DNA of 64,000 nucleotides from Hyperoodon ampullatus (GCA_949752795.1 OX457071.1:25094800-25158799); one strand, 5' to 3'; counted from the stretch's first letter, positions 1-12,555 are shown. The notes: generated by a model not told the origin, from the letters alone. Made by a program: numbers and translations.

Positions 1-985
1 CCCTATAGTGGATTTTAAAATTTCAGTTGTTGTACTTTTCTGCTCCAGAATATCCATTTGGTGCCTTATAATTTCTGTCTCTTTATTGAAATTCTCCATT
101 TGTTTTATATTGTCTTCCTGATTTTCTTTAGTTCTTTTTCCATGGTTTCTTTTAAATAAATTAAATACATTTAAGAGAGTTGACTATTCTTTGACTAGTA
201 ATTTCAACATTTGGGATTTTTTTAGGGATTTTATTTCAAATTATTTTTTTCTTGTGATTGAGCCATATTTTCTTATTTCTTTGTATGCATTATAATTTCT
301 TGTTGAGAACAGCACAGTTTGAGTACTATAATGTGTTAAATCTGGAAATCAGATTCTCTTCCTCTTCGAAGATCTCTTTTGTTCTTTGTTGAGGGATATG
401 ATTGTCTACTTGGACAGTGACTTTTCCTAACTGTTTTTGCAAGGTCTCTATTCCTTATTATATGTGTTCACAAAACATTCAGTTCCATTATCTCTTCAGT
501 CAGCCTGTGAGCTATTTCCTTAAATATCTGAATTTTTTAAAACTATGTATGTCTTTAAATCTTTCAGTAGAAGCTGTTGCTGGGGAATCCACTGCAGTCT
601 GAGGGGGCCAAAACAAAGGCAAGTGTCTGCACCTGTTTCTCAGGGAAGAGCCAAACCATCCAAAACATACAACCTTAAATTTGTGGAGAACAAGGTCCTT
701 CCTGTCTACTCTGGCACTTGCCATTTGCTCTAGGAGTATGGGCTGCCATCTCCAAGGCCAAAGTGGGCTGAGGAATAAGGGTTCATAGCTGGTTCATGCA
801 GGTTACATTCTTACCAAAGTTCAGCAGCCTCTTCCTTTACCAAGTGCTTCTCTGGTTGTTGTAAATGTCTGACCATGTTCCCAAGTTCCAAATTAGATGA
901 TTCTGATAGGTTTTTTCCCCCAACTTAATTGTTCTTTTGGTGAAGAGACTGATCCCTGGAGCTTTCTGCTCTGCCATTTTCCATG
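1..985 (-). repeat. Ancient L1 (L1M-class) 5' region
   Basis: Read on the minus strand, this AT-rich segment resembles the 5' UTR and early region of old mammalian L1M elements. On the plus strand the signs are phrases about 'attgaaattctccatttg', 'tttgtatgcattataattt' and, at the right end, 'ctctgccattttccatgg'. The last is the reverse of a 'ggcagagcagaaagctcc' L1 5' start. No reading frame is preserved. The element runs off the left edge of the window. The class is judged by eye and the subfamily is uncertain. Confidence 0.5.
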
Positions 986-1969
986 GCATCACTTGATGTA
1001 TAGTATCTTAATTGTATACATTATGTGTGTGTATTTCCCCAAATAACTGACCTTCTAAATTTCTGACACTTTTCATAGACTAATTCATCTGAGAATCTTC
1101 AATTTTGCTAAGTTTTAATAAAATTTAAAGTAAATTCTTCTTGTAAACCTTAAGTGTCATTAATTTTCCTAACCATTATTGAAAGTGGTATTTTAACTGA
1201 ATAATATAAATATATTTCCTTTATAAATCTTTCTTCATAAATAGAAACAATGAGCTTTGTCATCATTTTTGCTTGGTTATACTGTGGTTTGAATCAGTCA
1301 AAATGTTTATGAGGTTAAACTACATTTCAGTATTCCTGGGTCTGCAGGTTAAAAGATTTCCAGTTTAGCACTCACTATCTATGCAAATCATGTCAGCTAT
1401 CAGTGGAAATTTGGTAGTGAGTACTAGGTTTACTAAATTATAGACAGCTATTAAAAGGTATTTTGGTTTAGAACTGTATATGGGTATTGAAAGCATATGA
1501 CAGGTTTTGATAGATTAAGGACCAGAGTTAACAGATCTATATTCAGTACTGTTTGTGTATGTCTGTTAAAGCAAAAATATGACAATGTTCAGCTTATCTG
1601 TACCTTCATACTTTGGGGGTGATCTTATATGCTCCGATGTGTGATGTGGAAGGAACAGAGGCAGATATGAAGGGAAACTATCTTATAACCACACATAGGA
1701 TTGGTCTCAGGTGTTTCAGTGAATGAGAAGAAAGTGACTTTGAAATTATAATGATCCACGTCACCCCTTGTTTCTTCATAAGGAATATGAGAACTCTTGT
1801 GGCCCATAGCAGCATGTGTTGGAGGACAAAAATAGCATATAAATACATACATACATGGATATATATATTTACATGTAAACCAATAGTTTGGTAATGAAAA
1901 CTTTATTATTTGTTTTCTGTTATGAGAAGGATCAAAAGAAATTTCACTTTATAGCTCCTGAAGTTCTCT
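986..1969. other. Anonymous AT-rich DNA, nothing recognised
   Basis: No repeat family, RNA gene or convincing ORF was recognised. The longest frames are under 80 codons and lack any family signature. Confidence 0.5.
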
Positions 1970-2230
1970 CATTTACTCAATCATTCAATCATCCATTAAA
2001 AAATTTTTAGAAGCCTATTGTGCTTCAGGTACTAGGGATAAAAAGATGAATACAATGTGGGCCTTGAAACTTCTAAATTAGTTGGCAACACAAAGTGGTG
2101 TCAAGTGAAACAATTAGCTAATATGATAGTACTGAAGGCTGACTTAGAAGTGGTGCCTTTCTATATATGGAGCTGAGCTAACATCGAGGGAATTTATCCT
2201 TTATGTAGGCAGAGCCTAGGCTATTTATAA
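1970..2230 (-). repeat. L2 LINE 3' fragment
   Basis: On the plus strand it begins with 'actcaatcattcaatcatcc' and continues 'tgtgcttcaggtactaggga', the diverged reverse complement of the L2 3' end (tcattcattcaacaaat...gccaggcactg). It is a non-coding relic and the right boundary is soft. Confidence 0.5.
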
Positions 2231-3479
2231 GAGACTAAAGTGGTGAATGCTTCACCATTTCCTGTAAAGAATAAAATAGAATTTGTCCTGCTCATTAAGC
2301 ATGAATCTCCTAATGCCTTGTAGAAGCTACTCAAAAAGAAGGGGCTCATGTCCTGGGAAAGAGAGATGACTGGGCAGGATGGAATCACTGGGAACAGAAT
2401 TATCTAGTTTGGTTTATTTTGATTAGAGTATCTCAGAAATCAGGGGGAAATGAATTACTTAATTCTCTCTCTCTTTTCCTGAGCATGTAGGTTCAGCAGC
2501 AGCTGTTACCCATCAGGTCAGGTACAAATACTTATAAATGAAATCATTATGTGGTAAAGGTGTAATAGGTTCATTCTTCTCCTTGCCCATGTCAGTGCAT
2601 AAGAACGAGGCTCTAGTGTGTGGACAGCTTCCTGCAAGAGAAAGGCCTAATGATGCTATGGGAGCTCAAGCATGGTGACAAAGTTTCACATGTGGGGTGG
2701 CCTGGTGGGTGTCAGTGACCAGTAAGGGTATTCATGCAGGGCTGGCCAGCTTGGTATAATGCAGAGTCTAAGCAAGGTTATGAAATTGTCCATGTGGACA
2801 AACTGATGAAGTTTTTGGAGCTGAAGCATATGAGGAGGGCTTCTAGATGTGGAGGTGGCCCAGATAGAGGTGTTATATCCCGATAATAGTGAGAGGGGGG
2901 TTGTAGTGGTGATGGGAGTTTGGATCAATCTACTGTGAGATTGATCAAATGTATAAATATATGGATAATGTGACATAGGCTCTTACTTCTGTCAAGGAAG
3001 TTACAGGTAAGGAAAGGGAGAAAATTACAGTGAATTCTGATGTTGGATTGGAATACAGGATATTGGTGTGAACTCATGGATTTCAATGTAGAGAGATATA
3101 AATAGAAATAAAAATAGATGTTAATGTGTATGAATACCCACACACATATTCCTTAGTGCTGTGAAAGGGCCTGGGAACAGCACCCTAATAGCAATGAGAA
3201 CACCTAACACCCAAAACTGGGCTTCTAAATATCATCCTTTATACAAAGGAACCAGAAATGGCTGGTTCATGAAGAAATGGCTGATTCTAGGGCCTTTGTT
3301 AATGTGTCAAATGGACATGCTAACCAGCTTAAGTGGCTCCCACTGGCCAAAATAAAAATACAAATAAATAATTATATGAATGGATTATAAATCACTGAAT
3401 AAAGTAGAAATCTATGAGATGGTACTGATATAAATTAATAAATGAATAAACAGAAAGTTTATTCAGGAATAGGATATTT
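2231..3479. other. Anonymous single-copy DNA, nothing recognised
   Basis: No element was recognised. Short ORFs on both strands (up to 96 codons) are out of frame with one another and have low-complexity translations. Some of the right part (3,140-3,480) may be the upstream continuation of the old L1 that follows. Confidence 0.4.
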
Positions 3480-3935
3480 CTTATCTCCAGAAAACCTCCC
3501 CCACAATATACTTTTAATTATAAATGAACAAAAATAGCTTCACAGCAGGAAAATCTGTCAGGCATCACCTTAATTAATCAAGAGATTAAAGTGAACATCA
3601 CTATGTGCTCTCAATACGGTGCAATGAGGAGAGCACAGAATTACTTTGTGATATGGCTGTCAAAGACGCCTAACTAATCAAGAGGAAACAATAGAAAAAC
3701 AGAAATTGAGGGATATTTTACAAAGTAAGTGGCCTATAATTTTCAGAAGTCTTGAAAATTGAGGAAAGACTGTGGAACTGTTCCAGAATGAAAAAGATTA
3801 AAGAGATGAGGCATCAAAATGAAATGTGTGATTCTGAACTGGATCCATTTCTCATAAAGAATATTATTGGATCAACTGGCAAATGTTGAAGAGGGTCTGA
3901 GGATTAGATGGTAATGTATCAAGGTTAACTCCTAA

Positions 3936-3967
<32 letters not shown>

Positions 3968-4350
3968 GCGGTACGCGGGCCTCTCACTGATGTGGCCTCT
4001 CCTGTTGCGGAGCACAGGCTCCGGACGCGCAGGCTCAGCGGCCATGGCTCACGGGCCCAGCCGCTCCATGGCATGTGGGATCCCCCCGGACCGGGTCACG
4101 AACCCGTGTCCCCTACATCGGCAGGCGGACTCTCAACCACTGCGCCACCAGGGAAGCCCAACTCTTAATGTTGATGATCATGTTGTGCTTATACAAATGT
4201 CCTTATTTGTATGAAATATACACCTACATATTTGGTGGTGATGGGGTTTCAGATCAGCTACTTAGTCTCAAATGGTTCAGGAAAAAAGTTCTTTGTTCTG
4301 TACTTGCAGCTCTTATCTATGTTTGAAATTCTCTCAAAATAAAATCATAT
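3480..4350 (+). repeat. Ancient L1 (L1MC-L1ME type) 3' end, split by a SINE
   Basis: The text 'gaactgttccagaatgaaaa', 'ttattggatcaactggcaaa' and 'ctcaaatggttcaggaaaa', followed by 'tttgaaattctctcaaaata', follows the 3' UTR of old L1M elements in order. The CHR SINE at 3,937-4,159 interrupts it, so the SINE is younger. It carries no coding capacity. Confidence 0.65.
3937..4159 (-). mobile_element. CHR-type tRNA-derived SINE, short form
   Basis: Reverse complement of the CHR SINE. It runs from a T run (the poly(A) tail) through gcggtacgcgggcctctcac to ccaccagggaagccc. On the minus strand the head carries an A box (tggcgcagtgg) and a B box (gggttcgtgac) of a tRNA promoter. A near-perfect TSD, aactc(c/t)taat, lies at 3,927-3,936 and 4,160-4,169. 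The tail side overlaps a (TA)n run. Confidence 0.93.
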
Positions 4351-4367
4351 TTTACACTGCTAAAAAT

Positions 4368-4575
4368 AAAAAGAACTAGGGCTCTGTTGTCAAGTTGCCT
4401 TAGCTCAAATTCCAGCTCCAACTGTGTGAGCTTGGGTAAATCCTGTAATCTCTCTGAGCTGCTGTTACTTCCTCTATGAAAGAACTATAATAATAGTAAC
4501 TTCTTAAAGGGGTCGTTTTAAAGTTTCAATGAAAAAAGACTTCACATAGTCTCTGGCTCATAGGAAATTTTATTA
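4368..4575 (+). repeat. MIR SINE relic
   Basis: It follows the MIR consensus in order: 'gggctctgttgtcaagttgc', 'caaattccagctccaactgt', 'gtgagcttgggtaaatcctg', then 'tctctgagctgctgttactt' and 'cttcacatagtctctggctc'. It is heavily diverged, as expected for a pre-eutherian element. Confidence 0.75.
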
Positions 4576-4615
4576 TTCTTCATTAGAGGTTATTTTTCTT
4601 ACTCATTTTTATGGA

Positions 4616-5084
4616 ATAAAATAAAGGGCTTAATTAGCTCAGTGTAAATGACTACAAATTAGCTAGCATTCATGTAGAGTTTGATTTTTTCATACTGGAA
4701 GATGAAGCATTATATGTTTTAGTCACTTAAAAAAGAATCTTATCTTTCATCTTCAGTTTTGAATACAAGATAGGTTTCGGTTCAAGTCCATTACTTGAAT
4801 AATATAATTTAGTTCAACCATATTGTGGTTTCATGTACTCTAAATTCCTCTGTAATAACAATGTTAGATGCCTCCAAGTTCCAGCTGTGAAACATCCATG
4901 TATAAATGCACAGACACTTTTACTGCCAGAAATATTCAAAGATTATAGACATCACAGTGGCAGAAATTATTTCCAAATCAACAACAAAAGATGACAAAAT
5001 AAATCTTCATATTCAAAAGATTACAGTCACAATTGAGAAAATTCAGTATAGTGAAGAAGAGGAAAGATGTATTCATTTTTTAAA
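4616..5084. other. Anonymous DNA, nothing recognised
   Basis: AT-rich sequence with one 66-codon ORF (4,906-5,106) that has no family signature and runs into the L1 3' UTR. I see no gene here. Confidence 0.5.
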
Positions 5085-5530
5085 AAAATTATTGAAGTAT
5101 AGTTGACATACAATATTATGTTAGTTTCAGGTGTACAACATAGTGATTTGACATTTAAGTACATTACAAAAGTATTACTATGATTAGTCTAGTGACCATC
5201 TGTCACCATACAAAGTTATTATAGTATTACAGATTATATTCCTTATACTATATATTACATCACAGTGACTTCTTTATTTTATAACTGGAAGTTTGTACCT
5301 CTTAAGTCTTTTCACCTATTTCTCCCAACCACACACCCAAAGATATATGCACCCCTATGTTCACTGCAGCATTATTTACAATGGCCAAGATAAGGAAGCA
5401 ACCTAAGTGACCATCGACAGACAAATGGATAAAGAATATGTGGTGTATACATACAGGAATATTACTCAGCCATAAAAAGGAATGAAATCTGCCATTTGTG
5501 ACAACATGGGTGGATCTACAAGGTATTTTA
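5085..5530. repeat. L1 3' end with a likely 5' inversion
   Basis: From 5,085 to about 5,335 the sequence is L1 3' UTR read backwards (minus strand): 'gaagtatagttgacatacaa' and 'ataactggaagtttgtacct'. From about 5,341 to 5,530 it is L1 ORF2 3' sequence read forwards: 'cccctatgttcactgcagca', 'ggataaagaatatgtggtgt', 'attactcagccataaaaagg'. In an intact L1 both parts share one orientation with ORF2 first, so this looks like one element whose 5' part was inverted by twin priming. Two independent insertions remain possible. Confidence 0.7.
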
Positions 5531-5537
5531 CTGATAT

Positions 5538-5812
5538 ATTAGTTTTTTATTGTTACCCTGACAAATAATCATAAACTTGGCTTAAAACAGAATCCATTTA
5601 TTATCTCACAGTTATGTAGATACAGATCTGGGTGGGCTCGGCTTGGTCTTTGATTGGGGTCTTACAAGGCAAAGTCAAGGTTATCTCCTGGGCTGGACCC
5701 TTTTTTGGAGCCTCTGGGGGAGAATCATCTTGTAAGCTCATTCAGGTTGCTGGCAGAATCTAGTTCTTAGCACATGAGTGTGAAGAGAATCATCCTCAAT
5801 GTTATTTCCCTT
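5538..5812 (-). repeat. MaLR-like LTR relic
   Basis: Phrases such as 'ggcttaaaacagaatccatt', 'tattatctcacagttatgta' and 'gtaagctcattcaggttgct' match the reverse complement of ERVL-MaLR (MLT1-like) LTRs. It is a solo, decayed LTR with no internal coding region visible. The family is assigned by eye. Confidence 0.5.
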
Positions 5813-8041
5813 GTTTATAAATGCAACATAGGTAATTTTAAAGACATTTGAAATTATACACTCTACATATATATACACATGCTTCTACAGAGAATACAAA
5901 ATTATTTCAATTTTGACTTAGAAATTTAGGTTAGTTAAAACAGAACTATACAGTATTAAACATTCAATGTGTTCCATACCTTCTCTGGTTCCCATTCTTA
6001 ATGGCCAAACTGGCCAAATTATCATCTACATAGGTGTTTTCACACCTTGAATCTCTGTCAGCCGGGGTGGGGGGTGTGGAGGAAGAAAGATGGCTTACTG
6101 GAAGAGCATTTAAGATGATTCTAGAGTTACCATCACCACAGTTGTCCATACCAATTTTGTTTTTGTTGCCACAATGAAGAAAGTTTTGAAACATTTCAGA
6201 GAATGGTAGATTAGAAAGTGGAACATGACAACAACTACACTGGGCAATTACAGATGCATGGAGTAGCATAAACGGTGGCCCTTAACATAAACAATAACCT
6301 GCATTTACGTGCTTTCATGCACAGAGCCCCAGGAGGGCTGAATCTGGCCGCCCCCTCCCCCATGGTTCTATAGCTCAGAGGCTTGGCTTAGGTGGGGTTG
6401 GAAATGCCCTAGAATGGCTCTTTGTTGATTTTCCCTCGTGCTAGAGCCTAGTGTTGCTGTGAAGCAAAGTGCTATTGAATTTGCCCACTCAGGCAGAACA
6501 CTCAACAGGAAGGAAGGAAGCGGCCATTCTTTCTGGTCCTATTGTCTGGCCACCCAGCTTAAGCAATCAAACAGCTCTGTGGCCATAGCTGGGTGCTTAC
6601 AAGCCTGTCTAGTTTTTTTTTTTTTTTTTTTTTTTTGCCCAGTGGTGGTCACTGGTGAAGGGGGCAGGGATGGCTGAAAACTGGCTCTTTATGGTTTCCA
6701 CTTATGTTTGATTCAGTCTGATGGCATGTTAACACGCTCACTCTCAGGTACCCATTTTCTTATAGCAAAGTGAAAGGAGAGTCAGAGTGATGAGAATGTA
6801 TAGATTTTGGAAGTGGACTAGCTATATATTGGGCTTTCTCTATGGATGTGTTGTGAAAACAGGAAGAAGTAAACATTTTATATCACTAATAAATTTTGAG
6901 ATGTGTCACTCTTTCTGAATTATAGTGTTTAATGTGTCTTTAACCTTGTCTTTGGACAAGTCATTTATCTTCTTTGCACATTCTTCTCTGTCATAAACTT
7001 CTCTGCAGTTTTCTTTTCCTTTTTAATTAATAGAATAAGGATAATGACCTTACTTTGCTTAGGTCACAAGGTTAGTATAATAATAGAATGTGTGAAGAAC
7101 TACTTAGAAAAATATTGCATCATCCGAATATGCAATATTGTACAATATACAATATTAAGATTCTCCTGAGGAAAAAATGCCACCAATTAAAATAAGTAAT
7201 CAGGTGAGAAAGAAAACTTAATGAAAGCTAAGAATTACTGAATTAAAATAATAAATTTTGTCTTTGATATATTTGTTTATAAATTATTAAAAAAATAAAT
7301 TATGGACAGCTTCCTTCAAAGTTTGAAGTTTCTCCAAAACACTATAGCTTTGGGGTTGCCACAAGAAGGCAGTTAGTAGAAATCTATACCTGGCAGCAAA
7401 TACTATTAGGAAGGGACAATTTTTTTTCCCCAAGCATAATTCTTAATTTTTAAGTACAGTTTTAAAACTCATTTATTAAAAGACTAAAACTTCATATGAT
7501 TATTATTCTTTTACATATATATTTTAGAGGAAATGAAAATTTTTAAATCAAATAAAATGTTGAGTAATTATAGTTAAATTTTGTGGGGGAAATATTGCCT
7601 TCATTAAAACGAGCTTTAAGTTTAAGCTTTTTTTGACAAGAGTCCTAAGTAATTATACTGATTACAGTTATATCTTGTAAAATTCAGAAGTCGTGAGGAG
7701 TTTAAATTACTCTGGGTTATTTGGGACTTTCTGATAATAGTTTCCCCATAGTCTGGGGAAACCATGCCATAATCTTTAATAAGTAATAACCTTTAACATT
7801 AAAGTGTGAAGAATGGCAGTAGCTTTTAAGGCGTGAGCCAGTCATCAAGGCTAAATTATATCTTTTAAGGAATATAGTAAAGGAAATATTTTCCTTTTCT
7901 TGGAAAGGATTTGAACGGATTTTTCTTTCCTAGGGACCCGATGTCAGGAGACATCTGTGGCTAGCTTGTTAAGGATCTAGAGCAGAGCTCCGATGGGCAT
8001 ATTGAGATATTACCTGCTGATCTAGGAGCCTTCCCTCTTTG
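5813..8041. other. Anonymous AT-rich DNA with an isolated 24-T tract
   Basis: No repeat or gene was recognised across about 2.2 kb. The only conspicuous structure is an uninterrupted run of 24 T at 6,613-6,636 with no recognisable retroposon attached. Short ORFs (101 codons minus at 5,964-6,269; 79 codons plus at 6,438-6,677) have no family features. The second contains the T tract as poly-Phe. Confidence 0.5.
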
Positions 8042-8055
8042 ATTTGCCACTTTTA

Positions 8056-8282
8056 TTATTATTATTTATTTTTTATTTTATTTTTTTTGCGGTACGCGGG
8101 CCTCTCACTGCTGTGGCCTCCCCCATTGCAGAGCACAGGCTCCGGATGCGCAGGCTCAGCGGCCATGGCTCACGGGCCCAGCCGCTCCGCAGCGTGTGGG
8201 ATCTTCCCAGACCGGGGCACGAACCCGTGTCTCCTGCATCGGCAGGCGGACTCTCAACCACTGCACCACCAGGGAAGCCCTA
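8056..8282 (-). mobile_element. CHR-type SINE, short form
   Basis: Reverse complement CHR SINE with a (ttat)n/T-rich tail followed by gcggtacgcgggcctctcac and ending ctgcaccaccagggaagccc. A perfect 14-bp TSD, atttgccactttta, lies at 8,042-8,055 and 8,283-8,296. Confidence 0.95.
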
Positions 8283-8296
8283 ATTTGCCACTTTTA

Positions 8297-9597
8297 GAAG
8301 TCGGGTCATGAGGCCACACTTTTCTTCTTGCCTATGCCCACTGCCCTTCTCGTTAGCAATTCAGTGTTTGGCACTGTCAACATAATTTTCACAAGTAGAA
8401 GTCAAAAGCAGTTCTTTAGGAAAAGATTGAGGACACTTGAGTAGAGAATCTATTTCATCCTGCTACTTATGGATATCCAGGTTATAAAGCCAGAGCCATC
8501 AGAACAGTGGTGGGAGTTCTCAAAACCTGAGAACATTATAGGAATTACAAGAGACCAGTAATTCCTCAACCGTAGACTAGGTTTAGATCGTCTCTTGTGT
8601 CATAATTTATAGACGGGCTTGGAGAGCGTCCAACCCTCAAAAAACTACCCAGTTATCCCAGTGTCAAACTTCATTGTTTTAAGTTTATTCCTTTGGGTTC
8701 TTATACCTTTGGGTTGAGGTCCCTTCTTATTTAGAGTGAATGTGTTTTCCAGGCCCTCTTCCTAGGGGTGAGTCATTGTGAAAATACCAGAGCCTGCAGA
8801 GTAGTAAGGGAAAGTTGTGCTGAAAAGAAGAAAAGTTACTCAACAGACAAGAGAGACACTGAAAAAGAGAGATTTTTCCTTTACATTTTTGTCTATTGCC
8901 CCTCATGTAAAGCTTCAATCCCTGAAGTTTTAGGTAGAAAAAATAGAGAGGGAAGGTGATTAGACTGAAAGCCTAGAGAGCTCAGGTAAAGCTCCTGCAT
9001 TTCCACCGACGGCATGTAATTTAAATTTCCATTGCAATTTCCTCCTTTGTTAAATGAGAGTCTTGGACCAAATGCTTTTTCATATTGCTGCAAGATCTAA
9101 AATTCTCAGGTTCCTTGAGTATGACTGGGGGACCTAGTTTCATATATTTGTTCAGAGCCTAGGCCAACTTATCCCGTTCTTTCTGTGACAGAGAAGAAAA
9201 AAAAATGACTTACTTTATTGATGCACACAATCCTTATTGAAAGAGCTACAGGATCTGGAAGAGCTGGAACCTCTTCTCTATGTAGTACCATGTCTTTGTT
9301 ATTGTAGACACACCGGTTAGGTACAGACTTAATTCAGTAATTTACTCCAGATAAATCTACACTGCACCTGTAATCCTCAGGTCTGAAAGAGGACAAAATA
9401 AAATCTAAATCAACTTACCAAATTTCTTCTCCAAAGATTCAGACCCAGGCTGAAGAGGAGCATCTCCTACAATCTCTAGATCAGCAAACTTTCTTATCCA
9501 TTCCATGGAACTAAGATTTCACTGAAATGTGCCAGGCCAGGCATATACTTGTTACAAAACAAAATTAAGGAAAAGATAGGTAAATAATAGTAATAAT
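8297..9597. other. Anonymous single-copy DNA, nothing recognised
   Basis: No repeat family, RNA gene or coding signal was recognised. The overlapping 62-66 codon frames on both strands near 8.7-9.1 kb have no signature. Confidence 0.5.
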
Positions 9598-9840
9598 GGT
9601 AGCTAACATTTACATAGTGATTATTACAAGGTAGATATATTCTAAGTGTTTTACGTTCAAAGTACATTTAATTCTCACAACTATGCTATGAGGAATATAT
9701 CATGATTATTTTCATTTAACAGATAAGAAAATTGAAGCATGAAAAGTTTGCTTGCTCAACACTACCTGCAAGTAATAGGTAGACCCAAGATGAATGGAAA
9801 CAATCTAGGCTGTTTCCAAAGTCCTTACTCTTAACTATGA
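9598..9840 (-). repeat. MIR SINE relic
   Basis: Reverse complement of MIR: 'agtgttttacgttcaaagta', 'tttaattctcacaactatgc', 'ttcatttaacagataagaaa'. The orientation is shown by 'acagataagaaaattgaagc', the reverse of ctcagtttcctcatctgt. Confidence 0.7.
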
Positions 9841-9960
9841 CACAATTCCATTTTTCTAGTTAGATAGAGTGACATGCTTTTTAAAAATATGCTGCCATTT
9901 AATTCCTAGAGTGAAGGCTATTCTAGATCTACACTAATAATGCATTAAAATGTACCTAGA

Positions 9961-10308
9961 GGGCTTCCCTGGTGGTGCAGGGGTTAAGAATCTGCCTGCC
10001 AATGCAGGGGACACGGGTTCAACTCCTGGTCTGGGGAGATCCCACATGCCGCGGAGCAACTAAGCCTGTGCTCCACAACTACTGAGCTGCGCTCCAGAGC
10101 CCACGAACCACAACTACTGAGCATGTGTGGTACAACTACTGAAGCCCACATGCCTAGAGCCTGTGCTCTGCAACAAGAGAAGCCACTGCAATGAGAAACC
10201 TGCACACCACAACAAAGAGTAGCCCTCACTTGCCGCAACTAGAGAAAGCCCGCACACAGCAACAAAGACCCAATGCAGCCAAAAATAAATAAAATAAATA
10301 AATTAAAA
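9961..10308 (+). mobile_element. CHR-type SINE, long form
   Basis: Starts gggcttccctggtggtgcag, with an A box and B box (cacgggttcaactcc), and includes the long 3' part 'caacaaagagtagccctcac' to 'caaagacccaatgcagccaa' followed by an (aaat)n tail. A perfect 14-bp TSD, aaaatgtacctaga, lies at 9,947-9,960 and 10,309-10,322. This long version differs from the short form, which stops at gtaccgc. Confidence 0.95.
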
Positions 10309-10369
10309 AAAATGTACCTAGAAAGGAGCAAATTGAATATAAGTAACTTAGCTGTCTACCAGATGTACC

Positions 10370-11035
10370 ATATTCTTTAAAGGGAAAAAAAGAAAATCTA
10401 GCACTCAACAATGTAAAATTCACAATGTCCAGCATGCAACAACAACAACAACAACAGCAACAACAACAAATACTATGCATGCAAAGAAGTAGAAAAATGT
10501 GACCTACAGCCGGGAAAAAAATTGGCCAGCAGAGAGCTAAAGTGTCAGAGATACTAGAATTATCGAACAAGGAGGTTAAAACAGCTCAAGGATTAAAAAG
10601 GAATGCACAAGCATAATGAGGAGAACAACGGAAGATACAAATGAGAAGCAGATGAAAATTTAAAGATAAAAATGCAATATCTTAAATAAAACATCTCTGC
10701 AGATTATCAGCTGCAGGAGAAAAATCATCAAACTTGAAGCATAGCATTAGAACTTTAGAAAATGAAACCCAAGGACTTCTGGTTTCCAGTTTCTCACATA
10801 AGGAGCTTAGAAGTTGCCATTCCATCCTAACAAGTAAAAATCTGAACAAACTGAAAAATCAACAGCTCTTCTTAGATCCTTCAGAGAAGTGAGGTCAAAG
10901 GACAAACTGCTGACCCCCAAATTGGAGAGACAGGCAGGCAGATACAGAGAATTAATTTACCAGAGCAGGAACAAATGCCCAAGCAGAAATATAACCAGGC
11001 TCAGATAAAGGAGGAAGACTGACTTTATCAGGTTC
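10370..11035 (+). repeat. Ancient L1M 5' UTR/ORF1-region fragment
   Basis: 'actatgcatgcaaagaagta', 'gaaaaatgtgacctacagcc', 'aggttaaaacagctcaagga' and 'ataatgaggagaacaacgga' match the 5' portion of L1M elements on the plus strand. An (AAC)n microsatellite sits inside it. No frame is preserved. Confidence 0.55.
10439..10469 (+). repeat. (AAC)n microsatellite
   Basis: About ten near-perfect caa/aac units, with one cag interruption, inside the L1M relic. Confidence 0.9.
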
Positions 11036-12513
11036 TACTTTACATTGTTTGAAAATTTTTTAGTACATATTATTAAAATAGGGACGTAGTATGATTTTTA
11101 AAGTCACGTGAAATAGCCAGCATCCTCTCCTGCAGCACTGAGTAAAATCTCTTTCTCCCATGTGAGGATTGACTGAAAAATTTCAAGAAATGTTCTGTTT
11201 AAGCTGCAAACCTCTAGTTTTCTCATCTATACCACCCATTAGTGCCCTCTGGATGCATAACATGTCAACATTTCATTAAAAGAATGCACTGAATGCAGTG
11301 TTTTGGTGAGGACTATTCTATTGTGCCAAGGACAGGACATATCCTCCTCCTTGGTTGTGGAGACCACAGATCAATTCAGCAGCCCAATGGAGAGCAATTT
11401 GTGAATTTTTTATGACTTGGCAATTCCATTTCTACTGAATTGATTTCTTTGCAACTACTCTGCACATGAGTCACAGGAAGCCTGTTTTCAACTTATAAAA
11501 CTCAATATGAATTGCTTTTATCTTCCATTTCTGTTTCAAAATAGAAAAAAAAAAAAAGAATACTTTTAGCTGTTTCTTCTCATCAGTTAGCTTTACATCA
11601 TTTCCCCCAAGCAACACTCCTGCCTGGGGGCAAAAATAAATTAAACGAAAATAAATTAAATTAAAATATTGGATGGCTGATTTAACAGAGATAATTTTTA
11701 AAAACTAAAACAAAACAAGACAACAACAACAACAAAAATCCAAACCAGTTGCCTCTACCAAGTAGAATCTCAAGATAGCTTATAATTCAGGGCACTACAG
11801 TGCTCTGATCCATGAAGTTATATAGGCATCCTCTCACCTCCAGTAGTGACTTCAATCATCTCTTCCTTGGCATCCCAATGTCTCTCATCTCCTTGAATTT
11901 TTACTAGGCTCCTTTCCTCTCTTCCCATCTCTAACAACTTTCTACAACCAATTTCTGTTCCCAGGCTAGCATGCTTCAGATCAATGCTAGAAAGTGAAGA
12001 GAAAGTGTCGACTGAATTGTCAAAATTCCTCTTTTCCTTCTAAAAATATTTCATTTATAGCATTCATAAGCTGTGCTTATTTTCTACCTCCCCTGTAACC
12101 TTTTAGTCTTTAATCCTGTTCTTCACTCTGTTGGCTGTCACTGAACTTGTATAACTTGTACCTGTTTCCAATATTCCAGGAATCTTCAGATTTTGTTCCT
12201 CCTTAGCTCTTCCCTTTCCTACTTCTAATCTGCCAATCTATTGAATATTGTTATGAATTAATGATATAATCATACTTTCTACCCTTCTCCCCACAGCTTA
12301 ACACACATATACATACACTACAATACTCAGTATATATTCATATACATGATATTTCACAGTTTATTTGCTTTTACTGTGTGTGCTCAACTTGATTTTCTCC
12401 TCTCTTTCAGAACAACAGTGCTGTGAGGTATTTTAAAATAATGCTACATGGGACACACAAGCCATAGAACACCATGTGTGATCTTTTCTATACATCTTAA
12501 TTTTTCAGCATAA
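11036..12513. other. Anonymous DNA upstream of the L1 insertion
   Basis: AT-rich sequence with no recognised gene or repeat. Pyrimidine-rich stretches at 11.85-12.25 kb may be a very degraded L2, but this is not secure. Confidence 0.4.
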
Positions 12514-12555
12514 GATATTTTTCTTTTTTTTTCCTCTTTTTTTTTTTTTTTTTTT

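Noticed and set aside
9961..10030. tRNA-like A and B boxes at CHR SINE heads
   Set aside because: They are the remnants of the tRNA ancestor of the SINE. No full cloverleaf with a mature 3' end is present, so no tRNA gene is called.
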